A stretch of 64,000 nucleotides of DNA from positions 34,785 through 98,784 of the forward strand of contig QCBX01000007.1 in the NCBI GenBank assembly GCA_003281455.1, given 5' to 3'. Below the pieces are notes generated by a model. The model saw nothing but the letters and a program-made list of their open reading frames with translations. It had not been told where the DNA came from and did not search any database. Within the stretch, counting starts at the first letter, position 1. Each line of letters opens with the position of its first letter. The position numbers were made by a program, and so were the translations under genes. This stretch comes from Prochlorococcus sp. AG-347-J21. Lineage in GTDB: Bacteria; Cyanobacteriota; Cyanobacteriia; PCC-6307; Cyanobiaceae. Shown here piece by piece: positions 47,761 to 57,235 of the stretch.

Positions 47761-49050
47761 ATGAATTCATCTTTTAACAAATTTTTAACATTCAAAATAT
47801 TGATCTTAGTATTGATGATTAGTATTTTTTCTACCAACTTTTTATTCATTGAAAGAGTTGATGCTCTCAGTGATAGCAGGCAATTAGTGCTTGACGCCTG
47901 GACTTTGGTAAATGAGGGTTTTTATGACCCAGATAAGTTTGATGAGATCCAATGGAAGAGAATTAGACAAAAAACATTACAGAAACAAATTGAAACAAGT
48001 GAAGAGGCTTATTCCGCAATTGAAGACATGTTAAGACCTTTAGAGGATCCCTATACCAGAGTTTTACGCCCAAAAGACTACGAACTTCTGAAATCAAGTA
48101 ATTTTGGCAGTGAGATTAATGGTGTTGGCCTGCAATTAGGTATAGATGATGATAGCAATAAAGTTAAAGTTGTATCTACCCTTGGAGGTTCACCAGCCGA
48201 AGAAGCCGGAATAGTTGGTGGGGACTTCATAGAGAAAGTGGACGGGATTTCATCCGAAGAACTAGGACTTGCTAATACTGCCTCTAAGTTAAGAGGTGAA
48301 TCAGGAACAAAAGTTTTGGTGGAAATCTCTTCGGAATCAGAAGAGAATAGAGAGATAGATTTAGAAAGAAGATCAGTGGATCTAAGACCAGTTAGAACAA
48401 AAAGATTAAGAGATGATTCTCATACGATAGGATATTTGAGGATAACTCAATTTAGCGAAAGTGTGCCCAAAAAAGTTGAAGAGGCACTACAAGAGTTAAA
48501 AGAGAAAGAGGTTGAGGGGTTAATCTTGGATCTTAGAAATAACTCAGGAGGATTAGTAAGCTCTGGAATAGCAGTTGCAGACTCATTATTAAGTGATAAA
48601 CCTGTGGTTGAGACAAAAGATAGAAATGGAATCAAAGATGCAATAACTTCTCAAAAGGAGACATCTTTTGATGGCCCAATGGTGACTCTGGTAAATAAAG
48701 GCACTGCTAGTGCAAGTGAAATACTTGCTGGTTCTTTACAAGATAACGACAGATCAATTCTTATGGGGGAAAAAACTTATGGGAAAGGTTTAATTCAATC
48801 TCTAAAAAGTTTAGGAGAGAATAGTGGTATTGCCATAACGGTTGCTAGTTATTTAACTCCCAAAGGTAATAATATTCAAGGTCAAGGTATGACACCTGAC
48901 AGATTACTTGATCTTCCGGATGCGACTGAATATGGAAGTACTGACGATAAATGGGTCCGGAATGCAGAATTGTTTCTAGAGTCGCTTTTAGAAAAAGGAG
49001 AAGTTTCAGTTCAACATAATGAATTAATTAGTGAAGAATTAACACCTTGA
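47761..49050 (+). CDS. ctpA: Carboxyl-terminal processing protease CtpA
   Basis: 429 residues from ATG 47761 (an upstream GTG at 47740 overlaps the petB region). A hydrophobic signal anchor (about residues 7-31) is followed by a PDZ domain (about 110-200, NGVGLQLGIDDDSN and VVSTLGGSPAEEAGIVGGDFI). The S41 catalytic core has Ser in GTASASEILAG and Lys in GEKTYGKGLIQSL. It removes the C-terminal extension of D1 (PsbA), needed to assemble the Mn cluster of PSII. It is secreted to the lumen. Confidence 0.94.
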   Translation: MNSSFNKFLTFKILILVLMISIFSTNFLFIERVDALSDSRQLVLDAWTLVNEGFYDPDKFDEIQWKRIRQKTLQKQIETSEEAYSAIEDMLRPLEDPYTRVLRPKDYELLKSSNFGSEINGVGLQLGIDDDSNKVKVVSTLGGSPAEEAGIVGGDFIEKVDGISSEELGLANTASKLRGESGTKVLVEISSESEENREIDLERRSVDLRPVRTKRLRDDSHTIGYLRITQFSESVPKKVEEALQELKEKEVEGLILDLRNNSGGLVSSGIAVADSLLSDKPVVETKDRNGIKDAITSQKETSFDGPMVTLVNKGTASASEILAGSLQDNDRSILMGEKTYGKGLIQSLKSLGENSGIAITVASYLTPKGNNIQGQGMTPDRLLDLPDATEYGSTDDKWVRNAELFLESLLEKGEVSVQHNELISEELTP

Positions 49051-49087
49051 ATCGCAAAAGTATTGAGAATAGAAAATTTTAGAAACT

Positions 49088-50344
49088 ATGAGTATTAAAA
49101 GAACTTTTCATGATCCAATTCATAAAGAAATAGTATTTGATGCAGGGAAGCCAGAAGAATTAATGATTATGGAATTAATTGATACCATTGCCTTTCAAAG
49201 ACTAAGAAGAATTAAACAATTAGGTGCGGCATCATTAATTTTTCATGGTGCAGAATCAAGTAGATTTACCCACTCAATTGGCGTTTTTTGTATTGCTAGG
49301 AAAATATATAAAAGATTAATAGAAATTAAATCTTCATTTTGTGAAAATAAATTTGTTTTATATGGAGCAGCTTTATTGCATGATTTAGGTCATGGACCTT
49401 TAAGCCATACAAGTGAAACAATCTTCGAGCATAACCACGAAAAATGGTCTCAAAACTTAGTTAGATATTATCATCCAATAAATTCAATACTTAAAAAGTA
49501 TGACAACGAATTACCAACACTAATAGGGGAATTATTTGAATCAAAACAACTATTTTCAAAACCTTTAAAAACATTGATTAGCAGTGAAATAGATTGCGAT
49601 CGATTAGATTATCTTTTACGCGATAGTTACAATACAGGGACTAAATATGGCTTAGTAGATTTAGAGAGAATTATTTCAGGTCTGACTTTTTCCCCTGGTG
49701 GAAATATTGCAATCAAACCCAAAGGAGTTATTGCTATTGAGCATTTCTTGGTCTTAAGAAACTTGATGTATAGAACCATCTACAATCACAAAATAAACGA
49801 AATATCAACATGGATTCTGGAAAAAATAATGTCCATAATTAAAAATAAATATGAAAATAAAATTTGGTTGGACGAACCTCTACATAAATGGATATTTTCG
49901 CCCGAAAATCTCGATTTTGATGATTTCATAAAAAATGATGATGTAACCTTTTACTACCATTTGATTAGATGGAAAGACGAATCCTTCGAGCCACTTTCAA
50001 CTCTATGCAAAATGTTTATTGATAGAGATTTTTTAAAAGGATCTGACATAAGTTTCTTAAGTAAAGTTGATAGACTAGAAATTCTTGCATTTGCAAGAAA
50101 ATTATGTGAAACAAATGATTATGATCCAGAAATATTCTGTGGAATTAAGGAAAGATCTTTTAAAGGTTTTGAATCTAACAAAGCATTAAAAATTTGGGAC
50201 GGCTCATATCTAAGCTCATTAGAAAATAGTTCTTCATTAATAAAAACTTTGATGAAATCCGAGGAAACTGCCTTTATTGTTTACCCAGGGGTAATCAAAA
50301 ATGATATTAAAAGAAAAATTTCATTTCTAAAAAATAATTCTTAA
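49088..50344 (+). CDS. HD-domain phosphohydrolase (SAMHD1/dGTPase-like)
   Basis: 418 residues with an HD superfamily metal site: SRFTHSIGVFCIARKI, then LLHDLGHGPLSHTSETIF, and later SEIDCDRLDYLLRDSYNTG. The first His and the HD pair plus the late Asp are the four metal ligands. Close families include deoxynucleoside triphosphate triphosphohydrolases and uncharacterised HD proteins of bacteria. It starts 38 bases after ctpA and is followed after 10 bases by minC. Confidence 0.9.
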   Translation: MSIKRTFHDPIHKEIVFDAGKPEELMIMELIDTIAFQRLRRIKQLGAASLIFHGAESSRFTHSIGVFCIARKIYKRLIEIKSSFCENKFVLYGAALLHDLGHGPLSHTSETIFEHNHEKWSQNLVRYYHPINSILKKYDNELPTLIGELFESKQLFSKPLKTLISSEIDCDRLDYLLRDSYNTGTKYGLVDLERIISGLTFSPGGNIAIKPKGVIAIEHFLVLRNLMYRTIYNHKINEISTWILEKIMSIIKNKYENKIWLDEPLHKWIFSPENLDFDDFIKNDDVTFYYHLIRWKDESFEPLSTLCKMFIDRDFLKGSDISFLSKVDRLEILAFARKLCETNDYDPEIFCGIKERSFKGFESNKALKIWDGSYLSSLENSSSLIKTLMKSEETAFIVYPGVIKNDIKRKISFLKNNS

Positions 50345-50354
50345 ATTTCATTCA

Positions 50355-51014
50355 ATGAAGATCGTTCTAAGTATTAATAACAAAAATCTAGAAATTATAT
50401 CTTTTGAAAATCTTGATAAATTAAATGAAACTTTCAAACAATTGTCTTCGATAAAAGGACCTCTTGAAGCAAAAATTTTCGCAATAAATGAGTCAATAAA
50501 TTCACATAAATTATCAAAATTCAGAAATTATTTTGACAAAATTAATTTTTGTTCTTTGTGCCTTTACTCAAATGACAGAGAGACAATATTAGCAGGAAAG
50601 TCCTTAAAAATAGATTCATTTTTTTTGAAAGAACAAGAGGTCAAGAATAAATTGCTTCTTCAAAATTCAAAAAAGGAAGACGATGTCTTACATGAAGGAA
50701 CAGTGAGATCTGGAGACAGAATATCTTCGAATGGAAACCTATGCATCATTGGAGATGTTAATCCAGGAGCCATCGTTTCCGCAAAGAACAATATTTACGT
50801 TTGGGGCAAACTGCTGGGAATTGCCTTCGCAGGAAAGGGTGGAAATAAAAAGGCTTCTATTTCATCACTTTATTTAAACCCTTTGCAGTTAAGAATTGCT
50901 GATGTGATAGCTATTGGACCAAAGGATAAGCCCAAAAATTATTATCCTGAAATTGCCGTAGTAGATAAAGAAACAATAAATATCAAACCTTACCTAGTAG
51001 AAACCAAAAATTAA
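50355..51014 (+). CDS. minC: Septum site-determining protein MinC
   Basis: 219 residues. The C-terminal half is the MinC beta-helix (GTVRSGDRISSNGNLCIIGDVNPGAIVSAKNNIYVWGKLLG) that binds MinD and the FtsZ tail, and the N-terminal half is a less conserved alpha/beta domain. MinC blocks Z-ring formation at the poles. It precedes minD with a 111-base gap. Confidence 0.94.
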   Translation: MKIVLSINNKNLEIISFENLDKLNETFKQLSSIKGPLEAKIFAINESINSHKLSKFRNYFDKINFCSLCLYSNDRETILAGKSLKIDSFFLKEQEVKNKLLLQNSKKEDDVLHEGTVRSGDRISSNGNLCIIGDVNPGAIVSAKNNIYVWGKLLGIAFAGKGGNKKASISSLYLNPLQLRIADVIAIGPKDKPKNYYPEIAVVDKETINIKPYLVETKN

Positions 51015-51125
51015 TCAATCATTTGAAATAAATTAATTCAAAACTTATAAATTTAAGAATTACTTAATCTTTAAAATATTTAACTTTCAGAAAGTAGTCT
51101 TATTATTTAAAAAATTCTTAAATTC

Positions 51126-51941
51126 GTGGCGGAAAATACTCGCACCATCTTGATCTGTTCTGGTAAGGGAGGGGTTGGTAAGACAACTTTAACTGCAAAT
51201 CTAGGCATAGCACTAGCCAACAGCGGAGCGACCACTGCTGTATTAGATGCTGATTTTGGCTTAAGAAATTTAGATCTTCTACTCGGATTAGAAAATCGCA
51301 TTATTTATACTGCTCAAGATGTTTTAGACAAAAATTGTCGCCTTGACCAAGCATTGGTCAGACATAAAAAGGAACCTAATCTTGCTCTTTTACCTGCTGG
51401 AGATCCTAGAATGTTGGATTGGATGAAGCCAGAAGATATGAAAAAAATCAGTGGGCTACTCAGTGAAAAATTTGATTTTGTTTTAGTGGATTGTCCTGCA
51501 GGAGTAGAGGATGGTTTTAAAAATGCCCTTGCAGCTTGTAAAGAAGCAATTGTTGTTACCAACCCAGAATTATCTGCAGTACGTGATGCTGATAGGGTAA
51601 TAGGGATTCTTAATACTTCCGATATTGAGCCTATCCAGCTTGTAATTAATAGAGTTCGTCCTAACATGATGGCTAGTCAAGAAATGCTTTCTATCGAAGA
51701 TGTTCAAGGGATTCTTTCTTTGCCTTTACTTGGTATTGTTTTAGAGGATGAACAAGTAATAATTAGTACAAATAGAGGAGAGCCACTGACTCTCTCAGAT
51801 GCTAGATCTCCAGCAAAAAAATGTTATTTAAATATATCTCATAGACTAACAGGTAAAGATGTACCAATTATTGACCCTAAGAAAGAAGGGAAAAGCCTTA
51901 AAGATAAATTCATGAGATTAATGCAAACAAAGGTTTTTTAA
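51126..51941 (+). CDS. minD: Septum site-determining ATPase MinD
   Basis: 271 residues from GTG 51126. [17 protein letters not shown] is the deviant Walker [20 protein letters not shown] holds the switch I region, and [15 protein letters not shown] the Walker B. The C-terminus ends with a membrane-targeting sequence ([11 protein letters not shown]). MinD carries MinC to the membrane and oscillates with MinE. minE starts two bases after the stop. Confidence 0.97.
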   Translation: MAENTRTILICSGKGGVGKTTLTANLGIALANSGATTAVLDADFGLRNLDLLLGLENRIIYTAQDVLDKNCRLDQALVRHKKEPNLALLPAGDPRMLDWMKPEDMKKISGLLSEKFDFVLVDCPAGVEDGFKNALAACKEAIVVTNPELSAVRDADRVIGILNTSDIEPIQLVINRVRPNMMASQEMLSIEDVQGILSLPLLGIVLEDEQVIISTNRGEPLTLSDARSPAKKCYLNISHRLTGKDVPIIDPKKEGKSLKDKFMRLMQTKVF

Positions 51942-51943
51942 AA

Positions 51944-52288
51944 ATGATGACTCTCAGAGATCTTATAAATAAATTACTCGGCAGAGAACCCGCTAGTGCA
52001 AATACTGCTAGAGAACGATTACAACTTGTTTTGGCACATGACAGGGTTGATATGAGTTCATTAACAACTGATCTTTTGGATAAAATGAGGAAAGAGATTC
52101 TTGATGTTGTTGCTAAATACGTCGAGATTGATTTTGAAGAAGTTGCAGTAAGTTTAGAGACTGAAGATAGAATGACTGCATTAGTTGCTAATTTACCAAT
52201 CAAAAGAACTATTACTGGAGAAATCAAATTCAAAAAAAATGATAAAACTGATAAAGATCCAAAAAGTAATAAATTTAAAAAAAGCTAA
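51944..52288 (+). CDS. minE: Cell division topological specificity factor MinE
   Basis: 114 residues from ATG 51944 (a second ATG follows at 51947). The core [46 protein letters not shown] is the MinD-stimulating and topology part. An unstructured Lys-rich tail of about 25 residues follows the core. It is coupled to minD. Confidence 0.96.
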   Translation: MMTLRDLINKLLGREPASANTARERLQLVLAHDRVDMSSLTTDLLDKMRKEILDVVAKYVEIDFEEVAVSLETEDRMTALVANLPIKRTITGEIKFKKNDKTDKDPKSNKFKKS

Positions 52289-52334
52289 AAAAATACTGAA
52301 ATTTGACCCCCCATAATTGTAAGATATTTATAGA

Positions 52335-52406
52335 GCCGGCTTAGCTCAGCGGTAGAGCAGCGCTTTTGTAAAGCGAAGGTCATCAGTTCAAATCTGTTAG
52401 CCGGCA
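52335..52406 (+). tRNA. tRNA-Thr (UGU)
   Basis: Acceptor GCCGGCT pairs with AGCCGGC. The anticodon loop TTTGTAA gives anticodon UGU. The first base pair of the anticodon stem (27-43) is G:A. 72 bases, no encoded CCA. It lies downstream of minE. Confidence 0.95.
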
Positions 52407-52413
52407 TTTTGGT

Positions 52414-52584
52414 TTATTTAACTATATTTGATTTTTTTGCCGAGAATAACAAAATCAAACTTAGTAGAGCAATGAAAGGAAATAATCTTATTTCAAGAGC
52501 ATTCTCTAAAAAATATGAAAGTGGTTCAAAAACCCAATAAGTAAAAAATTGAATTAATAAAACAAAAAATAACAATAAAAACAT
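52414..52584 (-). CDS. 56-aa membrane protein coupled to tsaC
   Basis: ATG at 52584 shares a base with the tsaC stop (TAATG). MFLLLFFVLLIQFFTYWVFE, then FLENALEIRLFPFIALLSLI gives two hydrophobic helices. A longer frame from 52650 would overlap the end of tsaC by 67 bases. Coupling supports translation; function unknown. Confidence 0.5.
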   Translation of the reverse strand: MFLLLFFVLLIQFFTYWVFEPLSYFLENALEIRLFPFIALLSLILLFSAKKSNIVK

Positions 52585-53165
52585 TAATGCAATTCCCTTA
52601 CTAATAATTCTCCTTCTCTTACAAGCCTCCATTTGCCACTCTGCTTCCAAGATATTATCGTACTGGCTTTCCCACTACTTTTTTCCCATGGTATGGGTCC
52701 AAGAATTCCTATAGAAGGGAAATCCAAAGCAATACCTTTAGCTGTAATTGATCCGGTTTGTCCCGAAATATTCGCGCTTGAAGTTAATAATGGACCTGTT
52801 TCTCTCAAAAGAGATTGAGCCATGCATGAATTTGGGACTCTTAACCCAAGAGTGTGATCCTTACTTGTAAGGATTGGAGTCTTTTTCTCTGAAGAAGGAA
52901 TAACCATTGTCAGAGCACCAGGCCAATATTTTGAAGCTATTTTTTCGTAATCTTCTTTAGCTGATTCATGAACGTACTCGATTAATTGTTTGTGTTCTGA
53001 TCCCATAAGAATCAGAGGTTTATCCCTATTCCTTTTTTTAAACTCATAAATGATTTTTGAAAATTTTGGCAAACATCCAATTGCAGGTAATGTGTCTGTT
53101 GGGAAAATTATAGGTAAACCGCTTTTAAGCGTCTCCAGAGCTGATTTGCAGTTTATTAAATTCAT
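52584..53165 (-). CDS. tsaC: L-threonylcarbamoyladenylate synthase (TsaC/YrdC)
   Basis: 193 residues of the YrdC/Sua5 domain: LKSGLPIIFPTDTLPAIGCL, then YEFKKRNRDKPLILMGS and RVPNSCMAQSLLRETGPLLTSSANISGQTG. It forms threonylcarbamoyl-AMP for the t6A37 modification of ANN-decoding tRNAs. A short TsaC-type protein without the C-terminal Sua5 domain. Confidence 0.93.
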   Translation of the reverse strand: MNLINCKSALETLKSGLPIIFPTDTLPAIGCLPKFSKIIYEFKKRNRDKPLILMGSEHKQLIEYVHESAKEDYEKIASKYWPGALTMVIPSSEKKTPILTSKDHTLGLRVPNSCMAQSLLRETGPLLTSSANISGQTGSITAKGIALDFPSIGILGPIPWEKSSGKASTIISWKQSGKWRLVREGELLVRELH

Positions 53166-53188
53166 TTAGATTGTTAACCAATAACAAT

Positions 53189-54058
53189 TTATTTATATCT
53201 TCCAATAGTAAACCTACCAACACCTGAAAGATCATTCACAATTTCTACTGATTTAAATTTATTGTTAATAAGTAGTTGTTTTACTTTTTCACCTTGATCA
53301 AAATGATTCTCTAAAATTAACCAACCCCTCTCTCTTAAAAATAATGGTGCTTTTTGAATTATTTCATTGATATGTTTTAAACCATCTTCACCGCCTAATA
53401 AAGCAACTTTAGGTTCGTAATTTTTAACTTCTTTGGGTAATTTTTCATAAGTATGTCTAGGAATATATGGAGGGTTTGAAATAGCAAAGTCTAATTTTCC
53501 TTTAAAACTTTCAAGAGGTGTCCACCAATTTCCACAATAAAATTTCAAATTTGTTTGTTTAGAAGAATTTATATAATTTTTAGTGGCTATTTCTAATGCA
53601 TCTTGATCAATATCAGTTGCTACTCCGTCGCTTAATGGATAAGCCAATGCCAAAGCAATACTAATAGCGCCTGATCCAGTTCCTAATTCAGCAAAAAATA
53701 ATTTTTCTGACTTCTCTCGAAATATATTGAAGACAATATCAACTATGAGCTCTGTTTCTGGTCTAGGAATGAGTACTTTGTTTGTAACTTTTAATTTTAA
53801 GTCTCTCCAAAAAGTGATTTCACAAAGGTATTGAATTGGGCAAGATTTTAGTAAATGTTCGTTCCAAATAGATTCTAAAAATTCTAAGTTTTTTTTTAAA
53901 TATAAGTTTCCTTCAGGATTTATATTAAGCGCGTTTAGATCGCTTTTTGATATACCGCCTACAGAATCAAGTAAAAGAGCAAGAGATTGATGATCTCCCC
54001 CCTTAGAAAGTTGTGTTTTTTTCCAAAATAAAAATTCTTTTACAGAAATGCTAAGCAT
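53189..54058 (-). CDS. prmC: Release factor glutamine methyltransferase PrmC
   Basis: 289 residues. FAELGTGSGAISIALALAYP is the SAM-binding motif I and FAISNPPYIPRHTYEKLPKEV is the NPPY catalytic motif; VLIPRPETELIVD precedes them as usual. It methylates the Gln of the GGQ motif of RF1/RF2. tsaC is 23 bases downstream on the same strand. Confidence 0.95.
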   Translation of the reverse strand: MLSISVKEFLFWKKTQLSKGGDHQSLALLLDSVGGISKSDLNALNINPEGNLYLKKNLEFLESIWNEHLLKSCPIQYLCEITFWRDLKLKVTNKVLIPRPETELIVDIVFNIFREKSEKLFFAELGTGSGAISIALALAYPLSDGVATDIDQDALEIATKNYINSSKQTNLKFYCGNWWTPLESFKGKLDFAISNPPYIPRHTYEKLPKEVKNYEPKVALLGGEDGLKHINEIIQKAPLFLRERGWLILENHFDQGEKVKQLLINNKFKSVEIVNDLSGVGRFTIGRYK

Positions 54059-54069
54059 TTATAAAAGCT

Positions 54070-54222
54070 TTAGCGTTTTGGTCCAAGCTTACCTTTACCA
54101 GATTCTGAATAGAAGCTTGATTTTTCCCCATCTTGAGTAGAAATAAATAAACCTATGAGGAATATTGTTGGCACCCCTACAAATAAAAGGCTAGCTACGA
54201 ATCCGAAATTAGTTGTTTCCAT
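54070..54222 (-). CDS. psbM: Photosystem II protein PsbM
   Basis: 50 residues from ATG 54222: METTNFGFVASLLFVGVPTI, then FLIGLFISTQDGEKSSF. The PsbM start METxxFGF and single helix are clear. The C-terminal tail is longer than in most cyanobacteria (about 34 residues elsewhere). PsbM sits at the PSII dimer interface. It precedes prmC by 11 bases. Confidence 0.9.
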   Translation of the reverse strand: METTNFGFVASLLFVGVPTIFLIGLFISTQDGEKSSFYSESGKGKLGPKR

Positions 54223-54324
54223 TTAGTGGACAGTTCTATTAGGTATTAAGACTATAGACATATAACTTGAAATAAAGTGGAAAAATAAACAAATTTTTAT
54301 CAACTAATTAACAGTCTTAAACAA

Positions 54325-54687
54325 TTAGCGAGGTAATTTTTTATTTTCGCTATTTTTTTTAAGTTCTTCTAAATTCGAAGGTGGAGATTGTGGTTTTGTT
54401 AAAATGACAGTAGAGGATTTTACTAATGTTTGGCATGCAAGTCGCCAATTTTCAGGTCTATTTTTAAGTTTTTCTTCTTCAACTGATGTAAGAGGGCTTA
54501 AAGAATTTTTGCTTCCTCCCTCAACTGAAACAAAACAAGTACTGCATTGGCCTGCCCCGCCACAATTTCCTAAAATCCCTTTTAATCCATAAAGTTGTAA
54601 GTTCTCTTTCATTACTAGTTCCCTTAAATTTTCACCAGGATTACATTGAACCTCTAAATCCTCACGGATGAATCTAATAGTTGCCAT
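54325..54687 (-). CDS. 2Fe-2S ferredoxin-like protein
   Basis: 120 residues. The beta-grasp fold carries a NCGGAGQCSTCFVSVEGG motif (three clustered Cys) and a later WRLACQTLV with the fourth Cys, the 2Fe-2S set of the adrenodoxin/plant-ferredoxin-like type. The C-terminus is a Lys/Ser-rich tail. Likely a soluble electron carrier distinct from PetF; partner unknown. Confidence 0.85.
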   Translation of the reverse strand: MATIRFIREDLEVQCNPGENLRELVMKENLQLYGLKGILGNCGGAGQCSTCFVSVEGGSKNSLSPLTSVEEEKLKNRPENWRLACQTLVKSSTVILTKPQSPPSNLEELKKNSENKKLPR

Positions 54688-54857
54688 TTTTTTAGTTATT
54701 TTTCTTATTTTGGCGTTTTACTTTGAGAATTGTGACCAAAATATTAACAATTTTTTGTCAAAAATTCCTTGAAAACTCAGTAATGCAAATTGATTTACCC
54801 AATTTTTGCAAGAAAATAAATTTATTTACAAAAATCCCTGAAAGACTAAAAAACCCT

Positions 54858-54863
54858 TACTAT
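54858..54863 (+). promoter_or_regulatory. Possible -10 element of psbB
   Basis: TACTAT lies 52 bases before the psbB ATG, in a spacer of about 220 bases after the divergent ferredoxin gene. There is no strong -35 at 17 bases, as is often so in Prochlorococcus, so this is a weak call. Confidence 0.3.
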
Positions 54864-54909
54864 CGTGATGTTTAGCTGTTTATTCAGCATAGTTACTAGA
54901 AATTAACCG

Positions 54910-56433
54910 ATGGGATTGCCTTGGTATCGAGTTCACACAGTAGTTATTAATGACCCAGGTCGACTACTTGCTGTGCATCTTATGCATACTGCATTATTAG
55001 CCGGCTGGGCCGGTTCTATGGCTCTTTATGAATTAGCCATTTTTGATCCTTCTGATGCTGTTCTCAATCCAATGTGGAGACAGGGAATGTACGTTATGCC
55101 ATTCATGGCAAGGCTTGGTATTACAAGTAGTTGGAACGGATGGGATATTACGGGTGCTACAGGAGTTGACCCCGGATTCTGGAGTTTTGAAGGGGTTGCT
55201 GCAGCACACATAGTATTTAGTGGATTATTAATGTTGGCCTCAATTTGGCACTGGACATATTGGGACTTAGATTTATGGGAAGATTCAAGAACTGGTGAGC
55301 CTGCTCTTGATCTGCCAAGAATATTTGGAATTCATCTTCTTCTAGCTGGACTCACATGCTTTGGCTTTGGAGCTTTTCATTGCGCTAACGTAGGAATTTG
55401 GGTTTCTGATCCTTATGGTTTAACTGGCCATGTAGAGCCTGTTGCTCCTTCCTGGGGTGTAGATGGCTTTAATCCCTTTAATCCAGGAGGAATAGTTGCA
55501 AATCATATCGCAGCGGGACTAATGGGGATTATTGGTGGTATTTTTCACATCACTAATAGACCAGGGGAAAGACTTTATAGAGCATTAAAACTTGGAAGTC
55601 TTGAGGGAGTTCTGGCTAGTGCTCTTGCTGCAGTGCTATTTGTCTCTTTCGTTGTAGCAGGAACAATGTGGTACGGTTCAGCCACAACTCCAGTAGAGTT
55701 ATTCGGTCCTACAAGATATCAATGGGACTCTGGCTATTTCAAAACTGAAATTAATAGAAGGGTTCAAGCTGCTATAGATAATGGTGCCTCTAAAGAAGAG
55801 GCATATGCATCTATTCCTGAGAAATTAGCATTCTACGACTATGTTGGAAATAGTCCTGCTAAAGGAGGATTATTCAGAGTTGGAGCTCTTGTTAATGGTG
55901 ATGGTTTACCAACAGGTTGGCAAGGTCACATTGCTTTCCAAGACAAGGAAGGAAATGAATTAGAAGTTAGAAGAATACCTAATTTCTTTGAAAACTTCCC
56001 AGTTATACTTGAAGATAAAGAAGGTAATGTAAGAGCAGATATTCCATTTAGAAGAGCCGAAGCGAAGTATTCATTTGAGCAAACTGGCATTACAGCAACT
56101 ATTTATGGAGGAGACTTAAATGGTCAAACATTTACTGATCCTGCAGTAGTAAAAAGATTAGCTAGAAAAGCTCAGCTTGGAGAAGCATTCAAGTTCGACA
56201 GAGAGACATATAAATCTGATGGTGTATTCCGAAGCTCCCCAAGAGCATGGTTTACATATGCACATCTATGTTTCGGATTGCTATTCTTGTTTGGCCACTG
56301 GTGGCATGCTTCAAGAACTCTTTACAGAAATTCATTCGCTGGAATTGATGCTGAGATTGGTGACCAAGTTGAATTTGGTTTATTCAAGAAACTTGGTGAC
56401 GAATCCACAAGAAGAATCCCAGGAAGGGTTTAA
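54910..56433 (+). CDS. psbB: Photosystem II CP47 chlorophyll apoprotein (PsbB)
   Basis: 507 residues, exactly the family size. [26 protein letters not shown] is the standard N-terminus. Six membrane helices carry the chlorophyll-binding histidines ([39 protein letters not shown]), and the large lumenal loop E lies between helices V and VI. The end is [15 protein letters not shown]47 is an inner antenna of PSII. psbT is 23 bases downstream. Confidence 0.98.
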   Translation: MGLPWYRVHTVVINDPGRLLAVHLMHTALLAGWAGSMALYELAIFDPSDAVLNPMWRQGMYVMPFMARLGITSSWNGWDITGATGVDPGFWSFEGVAAAHIVFSGLLMLASIWHWTYWDLDLWEDSRTGEPALDLPRIFGIHLLLAGLTCFGFGAFHCANVGIWVSDPYGLTGHVEPVAPSWGVDGFNPFNPGGIVANHIAAGLMGIIGGIFHITNRPGERLYRALKLGSLEGVLASALAAVLFVSFVVAGTMWYGSATTPVELFGPTRYQWDSGYFKTEINRRVQAAIDNGASKEEAYASIPEKLAFYDYVGNSPAKGGLFRVGALVNGDGLPTGWQGHIAFQDKEGNELEVRRIPNFFENFPVILEDKEGNVRADIPFRRAEAKYSFEQTGITATIYGGDLNGQTFTDPAVVKRLARKAQLGEAFKFDRETYKSDGVFRSSPRAWFTYAHLCFGLLFLFGHWWHASRTLYRNSFAGIDAEIGDQVEFGLFKKLGDESTRRIPGRV

Positions 56434-56456
56434 CCTAAACTTTATTACTTAATCTT

Positions 56457-56555
56457 ATGGAAGCTTTTGCTTACGTTCTTATTTTAACTCTCGCAGTTGT
56501 TACCTTATTCTTTGCTGTCGCCTTTAGAGATCCTCCTAAATTCGATAAAAAATGA
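56457..56555 (+). CDS. psbT: Photosystem II protein PsbT
   Basis: 32 residues: [20 protein letters not shown], then [12 protein letters not shown]. The single helix and the FRDPPK tail are diagnostic of PsbT, which helps stabilise the PSII dimer near QA. Co-transcribed with psbB and followed by a terminator. Confidence 0.95.
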   Translation: MEAFAYVLILTLAVVTLFFAVAFRDPPKFDKK

Positions 56556-56561
56556 ACTTAT

Positions 56562-56597
56562 AAAAAGACCTCTTTAGCAAGAGGTCTTTTTATTTTA
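56562..56597 (+). terminator. psbB-psbT terminator
   Basis: 13-bp stem AAAAAGACCTCTT / AAGAGGTCTTTTT with loop TAGC, followed by T-rich sequence. Strong intrinsic terminator. Confidence 0.9.
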
Positions 56598-56656
56598 CTT
56601 TTCATAATTAGCATATTACTCTACTATTAGAGTTACAGTTCATCTTATTTCACTAC

Positions 56657-57136
56657 ATGCAGTGTCCAACCTGTCAAAATACAGATAGCAGAGTTTTGGA
56701 GTCAAGATCTGCTGATAGTGGGAAGAGTGTTCGAAGAAGAAGAGAATGCTTAAATTGCAGCTTTAGATTTACTACTTATGAAAGAGTTGAAACAATGCCG
56801 GTTTCCGTTATTAAAAAAGATGGGAGCAGAGAATTATTTGATAAACAAAAATTATTTACTGGGATATCACGAGCTTGCGAAAAGACTACCTTCGGTAGCG
56901 AAGCAATAATTAATTTTGTAGATGGAATTGAGTCTCGAATTATACAAGATTTTAATAAAGATATTAAATCGTCCCAAATTGGAGAGTTGATACTTAAAAG
57001 CCTGCGGAGAGAAAATGAAGTCGCTTACATTAGATATGCCTCAGTTTACAGAAAATTTAATGGCGTAAAAGATTTCATCTCTACTCTTGAATCTCTAAAA
57101 GGGAATTCAAACAACCAATTAGCTTCAATTTTATAA
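56657..57136 (+). CDS. nrdR: Transcriptional repressor NrdR
   Basis: 159 residues. The N-terminal zinc ribbon has CPTC and CLNC pairs ([11 protein letters not shown] and [18 protein letters not shown]), and an ATP-cone domain follows ([20 protein letters not shown]). NrdR senses dATP/ATP and represses ribonucleotide reductase genes. The nrd targets are not in this window. Confidence 0.96.
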   Translation: MQCPTCQNTDSRVLESRSADSGKSVRRRRECLNCSFRFTTYERVETMPVSVIKKDGSRELFDKQKLFTGISRACEKTTFGSEAIINFVDGIESRIIQDFNKDIKSSQIGELILKSLRRENEVAYIRYASVYRKFNGVKDFISTLESLKGNSNNQLASIL

Positions 57137-57235
57137 AATTCAGCATCTTAAAGTGTAGAATACATAACACAATGTTTTTTGCTATTGGTTTGCAGGCTAG
57201 TAGCATTCCTTTCTAACTACCTTAGGTAGTCTGCG

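Noticed and set aside
56177..56452. 91-codon frame within psbB
   Set aside because: Lies inside the conserved CP47 gene in another frame.
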